Shown here one piece after another: positions 43,238 to 52,241 of a DNA stretch of 64,000 bases. Within the stretch, counting starts at the first letter, position 1; the number at the start of each line of letters is the position of its first letter. The notes beneath the pieces were generated by a model that saw nothing but the letters and a program-made list of their open reading frames with translations, was not told the origin of the DNA and did not search any database. Made by a program: the position numbers and the translations under genes. Location of the stretch: assembly GCA_029212415.1 (NCBI GenBank), contig JARGOF010000001.1, positions 124,001-188,000 on the forward strand, in the 5' to 3' direction. Source of the DNA: Rhizobiaceae bacterium. Its GTDB lineage: Bacteria > Pseudomonadota > Alphaproteobacteria > Rhizobiales > Rhizobiaceae.

Positions 43238-44098
43238 TCAGCCTTTCGACTTGTCGCGCTGGACTGCAATGGTCACAAGAGCGAGCAGGCCCGAGCCCAA
43301 CATCAGGATGAATGAGACGGCATTGAGCACCGGTGTCGAGCCGACCTTTGCCATCCGGTCATACATGGTGATTGTCAAAGGGGACTCCGAGCCGACCAGA
43401 AACAGCGTCGTATTGAAGTTCTCGAATGAAACCAGAAAGGCGACGATGCCGGCAGCGATCATGGCCGGACGCAGAAATGGCAGGGTAATGGTCCAGAGCA
43501 CCCGCGCACGGCTGGCGCCCAGATTGAAGGCTGCCTCTTCCATGGACTCATCGAATTTCTTCAGGCGTGCCGTGATCACCAGAGACGTGATCGTGGTGAT
43601 GAAGGCAAACTGACCCAGAACCACCAGCGCAATGCCGGGTCGCAAGGCATCAATCTCGATGTCGAAGCGGTTTTCAAGACCATTGGCGATGGTGCTTGCC
43701 AGAACGAGCATTGAGATACCCAAAATGACACCGGGAATGACCAGCGGCAGAATCATCAGAATATAAAGAGCGTTTTTTGCCGGGAACTGGCCTCTTACAA
43801 ACAGGAAGGCATTGCAGGTGCCGACCGCGACGGAAAGCATGGAGACAATCGATGCAATGACAAAGGAGTAATAGAGGCCACTGAGCAGACGCCGGTCATG
43901 AAACATGCCAAGCTTCGGCTCGGTGTCATTGAAAAACCAGTCCAGTGTAAAGCCCCGCCACGGCAGGGAAGGGAAAAGTGAATCATTGAAGGCGAAACTG
44001 CCGGCGGCAATCAGTGGCGCGGCCAGGAAGATGAAGAATGCGAGCACATAGAGACGGTATCCCCACAGGAAGGCCGCGTTTTTGTTGCGATAGGCCAT
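43238..44098 (-). CDS. Polyamine-type ABC transporter permease (PotC-like)
   Basis: A 286-residue inner-membrane permease with six predicted helices and an EAA loop (MEEAAFNLGASRARVLWTITLP, about residues 180-200). The order after the PotB-like permease and the sequence type identify it as the PotC/PotI-like partner. It starts 2 bp after the upstream permease stop and is followed by the GMC gene after 35 bp. Confidence 0.92.
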   Translation of the reverse strand: MAYRNKNAAFLWGYRLYVLAFFIFLAAPLIAAGSFAFNDSLFPSLPWRGFTLDWFFNDTEPKLGMFHDRRLLSGLYYSFVIASIVSMLSVAVGTCNAFLFVRGQFPAKNALYILMILPLVIPGVILGISMLVLASTIANGLENRFDIEIDALRPGIALVVLGQFAFITTITSLVITARLKKFDESMEEAAFNLGASRARVLWTITLPFLRPAMIAAGIVAFLVSFENFNTTLFLVGSESPLTITMYDRMAKVGSTPVLNAVSFILMLGSGLLALVTIAVQRDKSKG

Positions 44099-44100
44099 CG

Positions 44101-44967
44101 TCAGCTCCTCGCAACAGTATTGGCAAGCGTCTGGCCTGTTATTTTCAGGCCGAGCCAGACAACAAAAGAGGTGAAGACAAGCAGCAGGAAGCCGAAGGCA
44201 GCGCCTGATTCCCAGTTGAAGCGGGTGATGAACTGGTCATAGATCTGTTCGGTGAACCAGCTGGAATTCTTGCCGCCGAGCAATATCGGCGTCAGATAGC
44301 TGCCGGCTGTCAGCATGAATACGACAATGCATCCCGACACGATGCCCGGCATGGCGTAGGGAATGATGATGCGCCGCAGAACGGTGGGGCCGCTGCCGCC
44401 GAGATTATAGCCTGCCTCGATCATCGCATTGTCCATCCCGTCCAGGGTGGAGACCAGCGGAACGATCATGAACAGGATCACCGTATAGACCAGCCCGATG
44501 ATGACGGTCACATCATTGTAGAGAAATTCGATCGGCTCGTGGACGAGGCCGCTCCATTGCAGAACAGAGGAAATCACCCCGGTTTCGCGCAATAGGAGAA
44601 TCCAGCCGAAAGCGCGAATCAGATCACTGACCCACAGGGGCACGAGACACAGGAGGAACAGCGCGCCGCGTGTCCGATTACCGGCAATTTTGGCGATGTA
44701 ATAGGCAATGGGGAAGCCGATCAACAGCGCCAGAACCGTCACCAGCAGTGACATCGACCCGGTGCGCAGCAGGGTGTTCCAATAGATTGGCTCGTTGATG
44801 AAGTCGATATAATTGCCGAGACCATATTCATAGACCCGTGGCGCCACTTTTTCACGCAATGACAGGACGACCATGCCCATATGGGGGATGATGATCAACA
44901 GCAGGATCCACAGCGCAAAGGGCGTGAACAGCAAGATCAGGGAGAGGCGCTTGACGTCTTTTTGCAT
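44101..44967 (-). CDS. Polyamine-type ABC transporter permease (PotB-like)
   Basis: A 288-residue permease with six predicted helices. The EAA loop IEAGYNLGGSGPTVLRRIIIP (about 180-200) and the N-terminal LLFTPFALWILLLIIIPHMGM are typical of PotB/PotH. The start MQKDVK is chosen because GAGG lies 8 nt upstream and it leaves a 10-bp gap to the ATPase gene; the longer frame would overlap that gene. Confidence 0.92.
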   Translation of the reverse strand: MQKDVKRLSLILLFTPFALWILLLIIIPHMGMVVLSLREKVAPRVYEYGLGNYIDFINEPIYWNTLLRTGSMSLLVTVLALLIGFPIAYYIAKIAGNRTRGALFLLCLVPLWVSDLIRAFGWILLLRETGVISSVLQWSGLVHEPIEFLYNDVTVIIGLVYTVILFMIVPLVSTLDGMDNAMIEAGYNLGGSGPTVLRRIIIPYAMPGIVSGCIVVFMLTAGSYLTPILLGGKNSSWFTEQIYDQFITRFNWESGAAFGFLLLVFTSFVVWLGLKITGQTLANTVARS

Positions 44968-44977
44968 CAGGCGGGCC

Positions 44978-46093
44978 TCATGTTCTGAAACACATGGTCT
45001 GTTGCGGCGACCAGACCAGACGAACAGCTTCACCCGGACGCAGGTCATCGGTGCCGCCGGTCAGTGTGACATCGGCTTCAATCAGTTGACCGGAGCTGCT
45101 GCGCACCAGAACACGGCTGTTGGCGCCGTTGAACAGCAGACTGTCCACCTTGCCATCCAGCTGATTGACGGGCGCGGGCGCGTCCTCGGCAGGGCTGGTG
45201 CCCTGGCGATGTGCCTGAATGAATTCCGGGCGGACGAAAATTTCGACGCTCTGGCCAGCCTCGGGTTTTGAGCTGCCTGCCGGACTGCACAGCAACGTCA
45301 GGCCAGCATCGGTTTCAACGGTTGCCGTATCGCCATTGATCGCGGTCATGCGACCGGACCAGCGATTGCTGTCGCCGACAAAGCCTGCAACAAAAGACGT
45401 GTTGGGAGCGTGATAGAGTTCCTGCGGCGTCCCGATCTGTTCAAACTTGCCCTGGTTCATGATCGCGACATGATCGGACATGACAAGGGCTTCAGACTGG
45501 TCGTGGGTAATGTAGACGAAGGTGGTGTTGAACTGGTGCTGCAACAGCTTGAGTTCAATCTTCATCGCTTCGCGCAGCTTGAGGTCAAGCGCGCCCAGCG
45601 GTTCATCCAGCAGCAGCACGTCGGGATCAAGCACCATGCAGCGGGCGATGGCGATGCGCTGTTTCTGGCCACCGGATAATTGATGTATTTCGCGCTCGGC
45701 CACATCAGGCAGCGCAATCCTGTCCAGCACGTCGCGCACGCGCCGTTCGATTTCGGCTTTGCTGGCGCCGTTGCATTTCAGTCCGTAGGCGATGTTTTCA
45801 TAGACATTCATCATCGGGAACAGAGCCAGATGCTGAAAGACCATTTTGACGTTGCGTTTGTTGGGGGCCTTGTCGATGACCGATTTGCCCTTGATCCTGA
45901 TGTCGCCGGAGGCCGGGTCTTCAAAGCCGGCAATCATCCGCATCAGGGTTGTCTTGCCACAGCCGGAGGGCCCGAGGATGGAGAAAAACGAGCCGCTTGG
46001 AATCGTGAAGGAGACATCATCGACAGCACGAACGGGACCAAAATTCTTGGAAACGTTGATGCATTCGAGATCGTAGGCCGGTGAAGTGGTCAT
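44978..46093 (-). CDS. Polyamine-type ABC transporter ATPase (PotA-like)
   Basis: A 371-residue ATPase: Walker A GPSGCGKTT, signature LSGGQKQRIAIARC, Walker B VLLLDEPLGALD, H-loop ITHDQSEAL, and a C-terminal TOBE domain (about 280-370). The QxxALFPMMNVYEN variant and length fit spermidine/putrescine importers. It is encoded after the binding protein (78-bp gap) and before the two permeases. Substrates in this group include spermidine, putrescine, choline-like and opine-like compounds, so specificity is open. Confidence 0.93.
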   Translation of the reverse strand: MTTSPAYDLECINVSKNFGPVRAVDDVSFTIPSGSFFSILGPSGCGKTTLMRMIAGFEDPASGDIRIKGKSVIDKAPNKRNVKMVFQHLALFPMMNVYENIAYGLKCNGASKAEIERRVRDVLDRIALPDVAEREIHQLSGGQKQRIAIARCMVLDPDVLLLDEPLGALDLKLREAMKIELKLLQHQFNTTFVYITHDQSEALVMSDHVAIMNQGKFEQIGTPQELYHAPNTSFVAGFVGDSNRWSGRMTAINGDTATVETDAGLTLLCSPAGSSKPEAGQSVEIFVRPEFIQAHRQGTSPAEDAPAPVNQLDGKVDSLLFNGANSRVLVRSSSGQLIEADVTLTGGTDDLRPGEAVRLVWSPQQTMCFRT

Positions 46094-46171
46094 TCAGTGC
46101 CTTTGCAGTGCCCTGGGGTGTCAGACGCTGCAAAGCCTGTTGAGCAATGCAGCGTCCATTGTTGCTACAGA

Positions 46172-47248
46172 TCAGCCGCCTGTTGACGCCTTGATCTTTT
46201 CAAGAGCCTTGCCTTCCATATCCTCAACACCTGGAGGAATGTTTGCGAAGAACTTGAGATTGTCGATATCGGCTGGTGTGAACGATGCATTGACCGCAGC
46301 TTTCTTGTCTGCAGGAAGCAGATCAAGACCACCCTTGACCGCTGCAATCGCGCCGGTGCTGCCGGACATGATCGTGACATTTTCCGGCTGAAGGACAAAG
46401 TTGATCCACTTGTAGGCTGCATCGTCAGCCTTGCCCTTGCGTGGTATCGCAAAGGTGTCGATCCAGGCCAGCGCACCCGTTGAAGGGGGTACGAAAACGA
46501 TATTGGGGTTCTCTGCGTAGAGTTTGTAGGCCGTCGAGTCCCATGTTTCGGAACCGACAATTTCGCCTGACAGCATCATTGCAGACAGGTCATCGCCACC
46601 TTTCCAGTAGGCCTTGATGTTGTCCTTGCAGACGATCAGCTTGTCGACGACTTCGTCGAGGATCGACTGGTATTTGTCCAGATCGCTATAGGCTGCGAAC
46701 GGGTCGTGGCCCATGGCAAAGGCTGTGCCCAGCAGAATGGTCCGCTTGAGGCGCATCGAGGTCTTGCCCTTGTACTTCGGATCGCAAAGGTCGGACCAAC
46801 TCTTGAGATCAGGCGCCTTTGACTTGTCGGCCATCAGGCCGGATGTTCCCCACTGATGCGGCACTGCATAGACATCGCCATCAATCGTGGTGTTGGCCTT
46901 GACGCCATCCAGAAGGCTTTTTTCCATGGCATCGGTATTGATTTTGGAAAGATCAAGCGCCTTGTAGATATCGTATTCAAGCTGGGCTGCATAAATGCGG
47001 TCATGGCTCGGCTGGGCCAGGTCAAAACCTGCACCACCTGTGGCACGCAGCTTGGCGATCATTTCCTCATTGTTGGAAAATGTCACTTCAACCTTGATAT
47101 CAGGATTTTCAGCTTCGAATTTCTTGACCAGTTCATCGGGCGCATAGGAGCCCCAGGTCAATAGTCTGAGGGTTTCGGCCTGCGCCATCGATGCCGTACT
47201 CAGAATCGTGGCTGCCAGCAGTGTGGCAAGTGTCGCTTTCAATCGCAT
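46172..47248 (-). CDS. Periplasmic binding protein of the polyamine-type importer
   Basis: A 358-residue PotD/PotF-type binding protein with a signal peptide (about 1-24, cleaved after SMAQA) and family segments LRLLTWGSYAPDELVKKFEAENPDIKV, VYAVPHQWGTSGLM and WIDTFAIPRKGKADDAAYKWINF. It delivers the substrate to the importer encoded downstream. AGGGAG precedes the ATG. A 9-bp inverted repeat (47321 and 47358) lies upstream and may bind the MocR-type regulator encoded next to it. Confidence 0.93.
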   Translation of the reverse strand: MRLKATLATLLAATILSTASMAQAETLRLLTWGSYAPDELVKKFEAENPDIKVEVTFSNNEEMIAKLRATGGAGFDLAQPSHDRIYAAQLEYDIYKALDLSKINTDAMEKSLLDGVKANTTIDGDVYAVPHQWGTSGLMADKSKAPDLKSWSDLCDPKYKGKTSMRLKRTILLGTAFAMGHDPFAAYSDLDKYQSILDEVVDKLIVCKDNIKAYWKGGDDLSAMMLSGEIVGSETWDSTAYKLYAENPNIVFVPPSTGALAWIDTFAIPRKGKADDAAYKWINFVLQPENVTIMSGSTGAIAAVKGGLDLLPADKKAAVNASFTPADIDNLKFFANIPPGVEDMEGKALEKIKASTGG

Positions 47249-47320
47249 TGTATTCTCCCTTTGTTGTCACCATTGATTGTAGAGTAACCTTCTGATGATC
47301 AGATGGAAGTCTAGAATCAC

Positions 47321-47366
47321 ATTGGTCTGTGAAATATATCCATTACCGATATTCAAGCAGACCAAT
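47321..47366. promoter_or_regulatory. Inverted repeat upstream of the importer operon, candidate MocR operator
   Basis: ATTGGTCTG (47321-47329) and CAGACCAAT (47358-47366) are perfect 9-bp arms separated by 28 bp. The second arm overlaps the last codons of the mocR-type gene. Related half-sites (AATTGGACC, AAGACCAATT) occur upstream of that gene at 48868-48916, so this regulator may bind both its flanks. Confidence 0.5.
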
Positions 47367-48849
47367 TATTCCTGTCAGACTCTGCCACCGTTTTCAAGAT
47401 TGCGACCCCGCGCCTGATCTCATCAGGATTGGTTCCGCCAAACCCCAATACCAGTCCTTTGCGTGAAATTGGTGACAGACAATAACGATTGAGCGGCGCC
47501 ACAATGATGTTTTCCTCAGCGGCCCTTTTGACCAGCCGGTTTTCGTCGCTGGCGTCATCGAGATAGCCCACGGTGTGGAAGCCGCTTGCGGTGGATTGCA
47601 CGCGCATGAGATGCTTCATGGTCGAAGCGGCCTCAAGCAAGGCATCGTGGCGCGCCTTGTAGGTGCGGCGCATGAGGCGAATATGCGTTGAAAATTGCCC
47701 TTCCTCCATGAACTCCGCGACAATGGCCTGGGTGGCGGTTGGTACGCCGCTCAGCCATGAGGCCGTCACCTTCTCGAAGGTGTCGATCAGTCCCGGCGGT
47801 GACAGGATGAAACCCAGACGCAAGGAGGGAAACAGCGATTTGGAGAAGGTGCCGACATAGATGACCCGTCCTTGCGAATCGATGCTCTTGAGCGGCGGTT
47901 GAGGCTGATTTCCGTAGTAGAATTCGCCATCATAATCATCTTCAACGATCATCGCGTCAGCGTTTTCTGCAGCTTGGAGAAGCTGAAGACGCCGCGACAG
48001 GCTCATCACATGACCCAGCGGTTGCTGATGCGATGGCGTGACAAAGGCCAACCGAAAATGCGGCGCCTTTTGCAGCCCATCGGTCACCACAAGGCCATTT
48101 TCATCAATATCCACGGGAACCAGATCGGCTCCGCTTGCCACCAGTGCATTGCGGGCTCCGATCGCTCCGGGATTTTCGAACCAGACATGGTCGCCGGGAT
48201 TGAGAAGCACCGAACTGATCAGGGAAAAGGCCTGCTGTGCCCCGGCCACAATGAAGATCTGCTCGGGATCACATTTGATGCCGCGCCCCGCATTGAGATG
48301 GGTCGCAATGGCCCGGCGCAGCCCGGCGTGTCCCAACGGATGGCCATAACCCATGATGTCATCGCGGTTGCCGCGCCAATGGCGAGCCGACAGACGGGCC
48401 CAATGGGCCACGGGAAAAGCATCCAGCGCGGGCAGGGCGGTGATAAAGGTTTGCGAGCGGTGGGGCAGCCAGGAGCGGGGTGCGAAATGGCGGGCCGCAT
48501 GGGTGGTGGCGTGGGACAATCGGGGTTCGATTGCGGGCGCGGGACCACTTTGCGGCGCCAATTGGGTGCGCGGCTGATTGGCCAGCGCCGTGCTGACATA
48601 GGTTCCGGATCCGACACGCGACTCCAGCAATCCTTCAGCAATCAGCCTGTCGAGCGCATCAATGACAGTTGTTCTCGATACACCCACTTCCCGGGCCAGG
48701 GTTCTGCTGGCCGGCAGCCGGTCGCCGGGTGTGGCGCCGCCTGACAGAATGATATCGCGCAGGCCCATATAAAGCTGGATGCTGATCTTGCGGTCGGCCT
48801 CCCTGTCGATGCGCAGAGACGACAGCAATGCACCGGCTTCAGTCTTCAT
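47353..48849 (-). CDS. MocR/PdxR-type GntR regulator with aminotransferase domain
   Basis: A 498-residue regulator. The N-terminal GntR winged helix (about 12-75, with LPASRTLAREVGVSRTTVIDALDRL) is joined to a fold-type I aminotransferase-like domain (about 110-485) containing the likely PLP lysine in YVGTFSKSLFPSLRLG. MocR proteins sense amino compounds through PLP. The start MKTEAG is preceded by GGGGGA at 6 nt. The gene lies between the importer operon (same strand) and the divergent enolase-superfamily gene, so it likely controls one or both. Effector unknown. Confidence 0.92.
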   Translation of the reverse strand: MKTEAGALLSSLRIDREADRKISIQLYMGLRDIILSGGATPGDRLPASRTLAREVGVSRTTVIDALDRLIAEGLLESRVGSGTYVSTALANQPRTQLAPQSGPAPAIEPRLSHATTHAARHFAPRSWLPHRSQTFITALPALDAFPVAHWARLSARHWRGNRDDIMGYGHPLGHAGLRRAIATHLNAGRGIKCDPEQIFIVAGAQQAFSLISSVLLNPGDHVWFENPGAIGARNALVASGADLVPVDIDENGLVVTDGLQKAPHFRLAFVTPSHQQPLGHVMSLSRRLQLLQAAENADAMIVEDDYDGEFYYGNQPQPPLKSIDSQGRVIYVGTFSKSLFPSLRLGFILSPPGLIDTFEKVTASWLSGVPTATQAIVAEFMEEGQFSTHIRLMRRTYKARHDALLEAASTMKHLMRVQSTASGFHTVGYLDDASDENRLVKRAAEENIIVAPLNRYCLSPISRKGLVLGFGGTNPDEIRRGVAILKTVAESDRNNWSA

Positions 48850-48867
48850 GTTGGATCCCCCGAAGTG

Positions 48868-48916
48868 AATTGGACCACACAAATAGCTATAATGGACCTT
48901 ATCGCAAGACCAATTG
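48868..48916. promoter_or_regulatory. Candidate MocR half-sites in the divergent mocR/enolase-superfamily promoter region
   Basis: AATTGGACC (48868-48876), AATGGACC (48891-48898) and the inverse AAGACCAATT (48906-48915) resemble the arms at 47321 and 47358. A TATAAT on the plus strand (48888-48893) may be the -10 of the enolase-superfamily gene, so binding here could regulate it. Confidence 0.4.
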
Positions 48917-48965
48917 CGTTTATTCTGCAGCGGGACGACAGGCTGCGTGAATAGACGAGGACGCC

Positions 48966-50072
48966 ATGAAGATTCAGAAGATCGAGACCTTTACCGATGA
49001 ATACGTGTGTTTTGTTCGGACAACCCGGGAAGACGGTGCGCAGGGCTGGGGTCAGGTGTCACCCTATTTTGCCGATATCACGGCGCAGGTCCTGCACCGT
49101 CAGGTGGCGCCCCACGTGCTGGGCCGGGACGCGTTCGATATTGACACACTTGTCGATCTGGTCACGGAACGCGAGCACAAGTTTCCCGGTTCCTATCTGC
49201 GCCGCGCCATTTGCGGACTCGATACCGCATTATGGGATATGCGCGGCAAACTGGAAGGCAAACCGGTCTGTGCGCTGATCGGCGGGACGCCGGGTCAAAT
49301 CAGGGCTTATGGGTCGTCGATGAAACGGGATATTACACCGAACGATGAGGCGGAGCGCTTGTCCCGATTGCGCGACGCATTCGGTTTTGACGCTTTCAAA
49401 TTCCGAATTGGCGCTGAATGTGGTCACGATATTGACGAGTGGCCCGGGCGCACGGAGGAAATCGTGCCGACCATGCGCAAGGCGATGGATGACAATGTTG
49501 CATTGCTGGTGGACGCCAATTCGGGATTTTCGCCAAAGCGGGCCATCGCGGTTGGCCACATGCTGCAGGACAACGGCATCAGCCATTATGAGGAACCGTG
49601 TCCCTATTGGGAGTACGCGCAGACCAAGCAGGTAACCGACGCCCTTGAAATCGATGTGACCGGCGGCGAGCAGGATTGCTCGCTAGCGGACTGGCGGCGG
49701 ATGATCAATGATCGCGTCGTTGACATTATTCAACCGGATATCTGTTATCTCGGCGGTTTGACCCGCACCCTGCGTGTCGCCAAAATGGCGGAAGTTGCAG
49801 GAATTCCCTGTACGCCGCATGCGGCCAATCAATCGATGGTGACGCTTTTCACCATGCATCTGTTGCGCGCCATTCCGAATGCCGGAAAATATCTGGAATT
49901 CTCCATCGAGGGCGAAGATTATTATCCGTGGCAGGACGACCTCTTTGTTGAATCGCCCTACGCGATCCGCGACGGCAAGGCTACCGTTACGGATGCACCC
50001 GGCTGGGGTGTCGAGGTCAGTCCGCAGTGGCTGGAAAAATCACATTATCAGATCAGTCAACTGAATGGTTGA
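48966..50072 (+). CDS. Mandelate racemase/muconate lactonizing-type enolase superfamily enzyme
   Basis: A 368-residue enolase-superfamily protein. The capping domain is at 1-120; the barrel has K-x-R on strand 2 (DAFKFRIG), metal ligands in VDANSGF, HYEEPCP and TGGEQD, and the His-Asp dyad of the mandelate racemase subgroup ([17 protein letters not shown]). It would abstract the alpha proton of a carboxylate and either epimerise or dehydrate it, often an acid sugar. K-x-R rather than K-x-K suggests His is the main base. Divergent from the MocR gene. Substrate unknown. Confidence 0.9.
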   Translation: MKIQKIETFTDEYVCFVRTTREDGAQGWGQVSPYFADITAQVLHRQVAPHVLGRDAFDIDTLVDLVTEREHKFPGSYLRRAICGLDTALWDMRGKLEGKPVCALIGGTPGQIRAYGSSMKRDITPNDEAERLSRLRDAFGFDAFKFRIGAECGHDIDEWPGRTEEIVPTMRKAMDDNVALLVDANSGFSPKRAIAVGHMLQDNGISHYEEPCPYWEYAQTKQVTDALEIDVTGGEQDCSLADWRRMINDRVVDIIQPDICYLGGLTRTLRVAKMAEVAGIPCTPHAANQSMVTLFTMHLLRAIPNAGKYLEFSIEGEDYYPWQDDLFVESPYAIRDGKATVTDAPGWGVEVSPQWLEKSHYQISQLNG

Positions 50073-50277
50073 AATACTGCAAATATACCACCAAAGAGCA
50101 ATTTTTACATTTTTCTGCACATTTTGACTGGTAAACAGGACCGCAGGGCCCTTCCTGTGTATAAAGAAACTTGAAAATACAGGCTTCACGGGCCATGTAA
50201 GTTTGGGGCAAATGGTGCGTGCTGGCGTGCCTTTTAACGCGCCGACATTGTCCAGCTCAGGGAGAGGAGAATTTCCC

Positions 50278-50823
50278 ATGTCTATTTTAAAACGCGGCCT
50301 CAAAGGCGCACCGGTCAAACGTCTTCAGGAAAAACTTGGCATTGGCGCAGACGGGGATTTTGGCCCGGGCACCCAGAAAGCTGTCAAGGAATTCCAGAAA
50401 GCCAATGGGCTTGCTGTTGATGGCATCGCCGGACCGGATACATTCACGGCCATGGGCTTGCATGAGCTTGTTCTCTTGCGCGTTGGCTCTCGCGGCGATG
50501 CCGTGAAGAAAATGCAGCAGGAACTGGGCATAGATGCCGATGGACAATTTGGTTCAGGCACGAAGAAGGCTGTGATGGAATTTCAGAAAGCCAATGGGCT
50601 TGTCGCTGATGGCATGGCTGGCCCCGCAACGCTTTCCAAGATGGAATCCTTTGCCGCGACCCATGATGCCAGCATCGTCAAGAAAGCCGGCATTCAGCCG
50701 GATGAAGAACATTTTGGTGGTGAGCCATTGCCCGAAATCAAGGGTTCTGAAGCTGTGAAGGGTGACGCCGCAGCCGCGCCCGAGAAATCGCTTTGGGGCA
50801 AGGTGACGGGCTGGTTCTCCTGA
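50278..50823 (+). CDS. Double peptidoglycan-binding-domain protein without signal peptide
   Basis: A 181-residue protein with two PG_binding_1 repeats (about 5-60, RLQEKLGIGADGDFGPGTQKAV; and 75-130, KMQQELGIDADGQFGSGTKKAV) and a 50-residue acidic tail ending KVTGWFS. The repeats are similar to each other, indicating internal duplication. No signal peptide or membrane helix is visible at the chosen start (preceded by GGAGAGGAGA), although such domains normally act outside the cytoplasm. It may be a cytoplasmic or non-classically exported protein, or bind something else. It is followed by a good terminator. Confidence 0.85.
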   Translation: MSILKRGLKGAPVKRLQEKLGIGADGDFGPGTQKAVKEFQKANGLAVDGIAGPDTFTAMGLHELVLLRVGSRGDAVKKMQQELGIDADGQFGSGTKKAVMEFQKANGLVADGMAGPATLSKMESFAATHDASIVKKAGIQPDEEHFGGEPLPEIKGSEAVKGDAAAAPEKSLWGKVTGWFS

Positions 50824-50870
50824 TCGGACATTTCCCGGCCAACTGGCGGTTGAAATGACCATTTGAATTG

Positions 50871-50897
50871 AAGCCCGTGGCCCTTGGTTGCGGGCTT
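50871..50897 (+). terminator. Terminator after the peptidoglycan-binding-domain gene
   Basis: AAGCCCG (50871-50877) pairs with CGGGCTT (50891-50897) across 13 nt and is followed by TTCTGTT, 48 bp after the stop codon. Confidence 0.7.
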
Positions 50898-50955
50898 TTC
50901 TGTTGCTGAATGTGCTGCGGGAACGGCAGTCGAGCAAGATTGGACAGGCACCTTG

Positions 50956-52218
50956 ATGAATGAAACCAATTTCCTGCGTCAATTGTTCGATGCCGCCGTT
51001 GCTGCTGCCGATCCGATGCTGACGGTTCCCGTCGCATTGCCGGAAAAGCCGGAAGGCCGGGTCGTCGTCATTGGCGCAGGCAAGGCCTCGGCCCGCATGG
51101 CCGAAGCCGTTGAAAGTGTCTGGGGGCCGTGTGAAGGCCTTGTCATCACCCGTTATGGCTACGCGCGCCCATGCAAGGGCATCGAGATCGTCGAAGCGGC
51201 GCATCCGGTTCCCGATGAGGCAGGCCGGATGGCGACGGAGAGGATGCTGGACCTGCTGAACGGTCTTGGTGAAGATGATTTTGTTCTGGCGCTGATTTCC
51301 GGAGGTGGGTCAGCGCTGCTGGTCGCTCCGGCAGGGCGGATCACGCTGGCGGAAAAACAGCAACTCAACGCCCACCTTCTGGCGTCGGGTGCACCCATCG
51401 ACCGGATGAACGCAGTGCGCAAGCATCTTTCGCGGGTCAAGGGCGGGCAGCTTGCTGCCGCTGCCTATCCGGCGCGGCTGTTGTCGCTGATGATCTCCGA
51501 CGTGCCCGGCGATGATCCGGCGTTCATTGCCTCGGGTCCGACAGTGGGTGAAAAAACGCAGCCTGCAGAAGCGGCGCAGATTCTCGGTCAATATGGCATT
51601 TCCATACCGGCTTCCATTGCCGAGGTGCTGAATGGCCCGAACAGGGTCCTTTCACCGGACGATGCGCGGCTTTCGCGAACGGAAAACCGTATCATTTCGG
51701 CGCCGTCCCAATCACTGGCAGCGGCGGCAAAAATTGCGCGGACGCAGGGCATTCTTGTGCGGGATCTGGGAGATGCCCTGGAGGGTGAGGCCAGCGCGTT
51801 GGGGGCGGCGCAGGCGCGCCAGGCGCAGGCAATCCAGCGCCTGCTTGCACCGGGGGATGCGCCTGTTCTACTGCTTTCGGGCGGTGAATGCACAGTGTCG
51901 GGGCGCGGTGGCGGTATTGGCGGGCCCAATGCGGAATTCGCGCTTGCGGCGGCCATTCAACTGGCCGGACATGCCGGCATATATGCACTTGCCGGTGATA
52001 CGGACGGTGTGGACGGAAGGGCAGAGATTGCCGGTGCCATCATCGGCCCGGAAACACTGAACAAGGCCAGTGCCCTCGGGCTGGACGCCGAGACCTATTT
52101 GGCAAATAATGACAGCCACAGCTTTTTTGCAGCGATCGACGGTCAACTCATCACCGGTCCGACACTGACCAATGTCAATGATTTCAGGGCTTTTCTGATT
52201 CAGCCAACAAAGGCCTGA
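50956..52218 (+). CDS. Glycerate 2-kinase (MOFRL/DUF4147 family)
   Basis: A 420-residue enzyme of the GckA/TtuD family: VVVIGAGKASARMAEAVE near the N terminus, ALISGGGSALLVAP, the NAVRKHLSRVKGGQLA segment, and the C-terminal MOFRL domain (LSGGECTVSGRGGGIGGPNAEFALA; LAGDTDGVDG). It phosphorylates D-glycerate to 2-phosphoglycerate; older names include hydroxypyruvate reductase. The start MNETNF follows a weak ribosome site but matches the family. In serine-cycle methylotrophs this kinase is a cycle enzyme; here it lies 340 bp from the methylamine operon, though the other cycle genes are not in the window. Its stop lies in a 20-bp tandem repeat. Confidence 0.9.
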   Translation: MNETNFLRQLFDAAVAAADPMLTVPVALPEKPEGRVVVIGAGKASARMAEAVESVWGPCEGLVITRYGYARPCKGIEIVEAAHPVPDEAGRMATERMLDLLNGLGEDDFVLALISGGGSALLVAPAGRITLAEKQQLNAHLLASGAPIDRMNAVRKHLSRVKGGQLAAAAYPARLLSLMISDVPGDDPAFIASGPTVGEKTQPAEAAQILGQYGISIPASIAEVLNGPNRVLSPDDARLSRTENRIISAPSQSLAAAAKIARTQGILVRDLGDALEGEASALGAAQARQAQAIQRLLAPGDAPVLLLSGGECTVSGRGGGIGGPNAEFALAAAIQLAGHAGIYALAGDTDGVDGRAEIAGAIIGPETLNKASALGLDAETYLANNDSHSFFAAIDGQLITGPTLTNVNDFRAFLIQPTKA

Positions 52219-52233
52219 TTCAGCCAACAAGGG
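52195..52233 (+). repeat. 20-bp tandem repeat at the end of the glycerate kinase gene
   Basis: CTGATTCAGCCAACAAAGG (52195-52213) is repeated with one change as CTGATTCAGCCAACAAGGG (52215-52233), period 20. The stop codon of the kinase falls at the start of the second copy. It looks like a recent duplication that set the present C terminus (LIQPTKA). Confidence 0.8.
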
Positions 52234-52241
52234 TTTGAACA

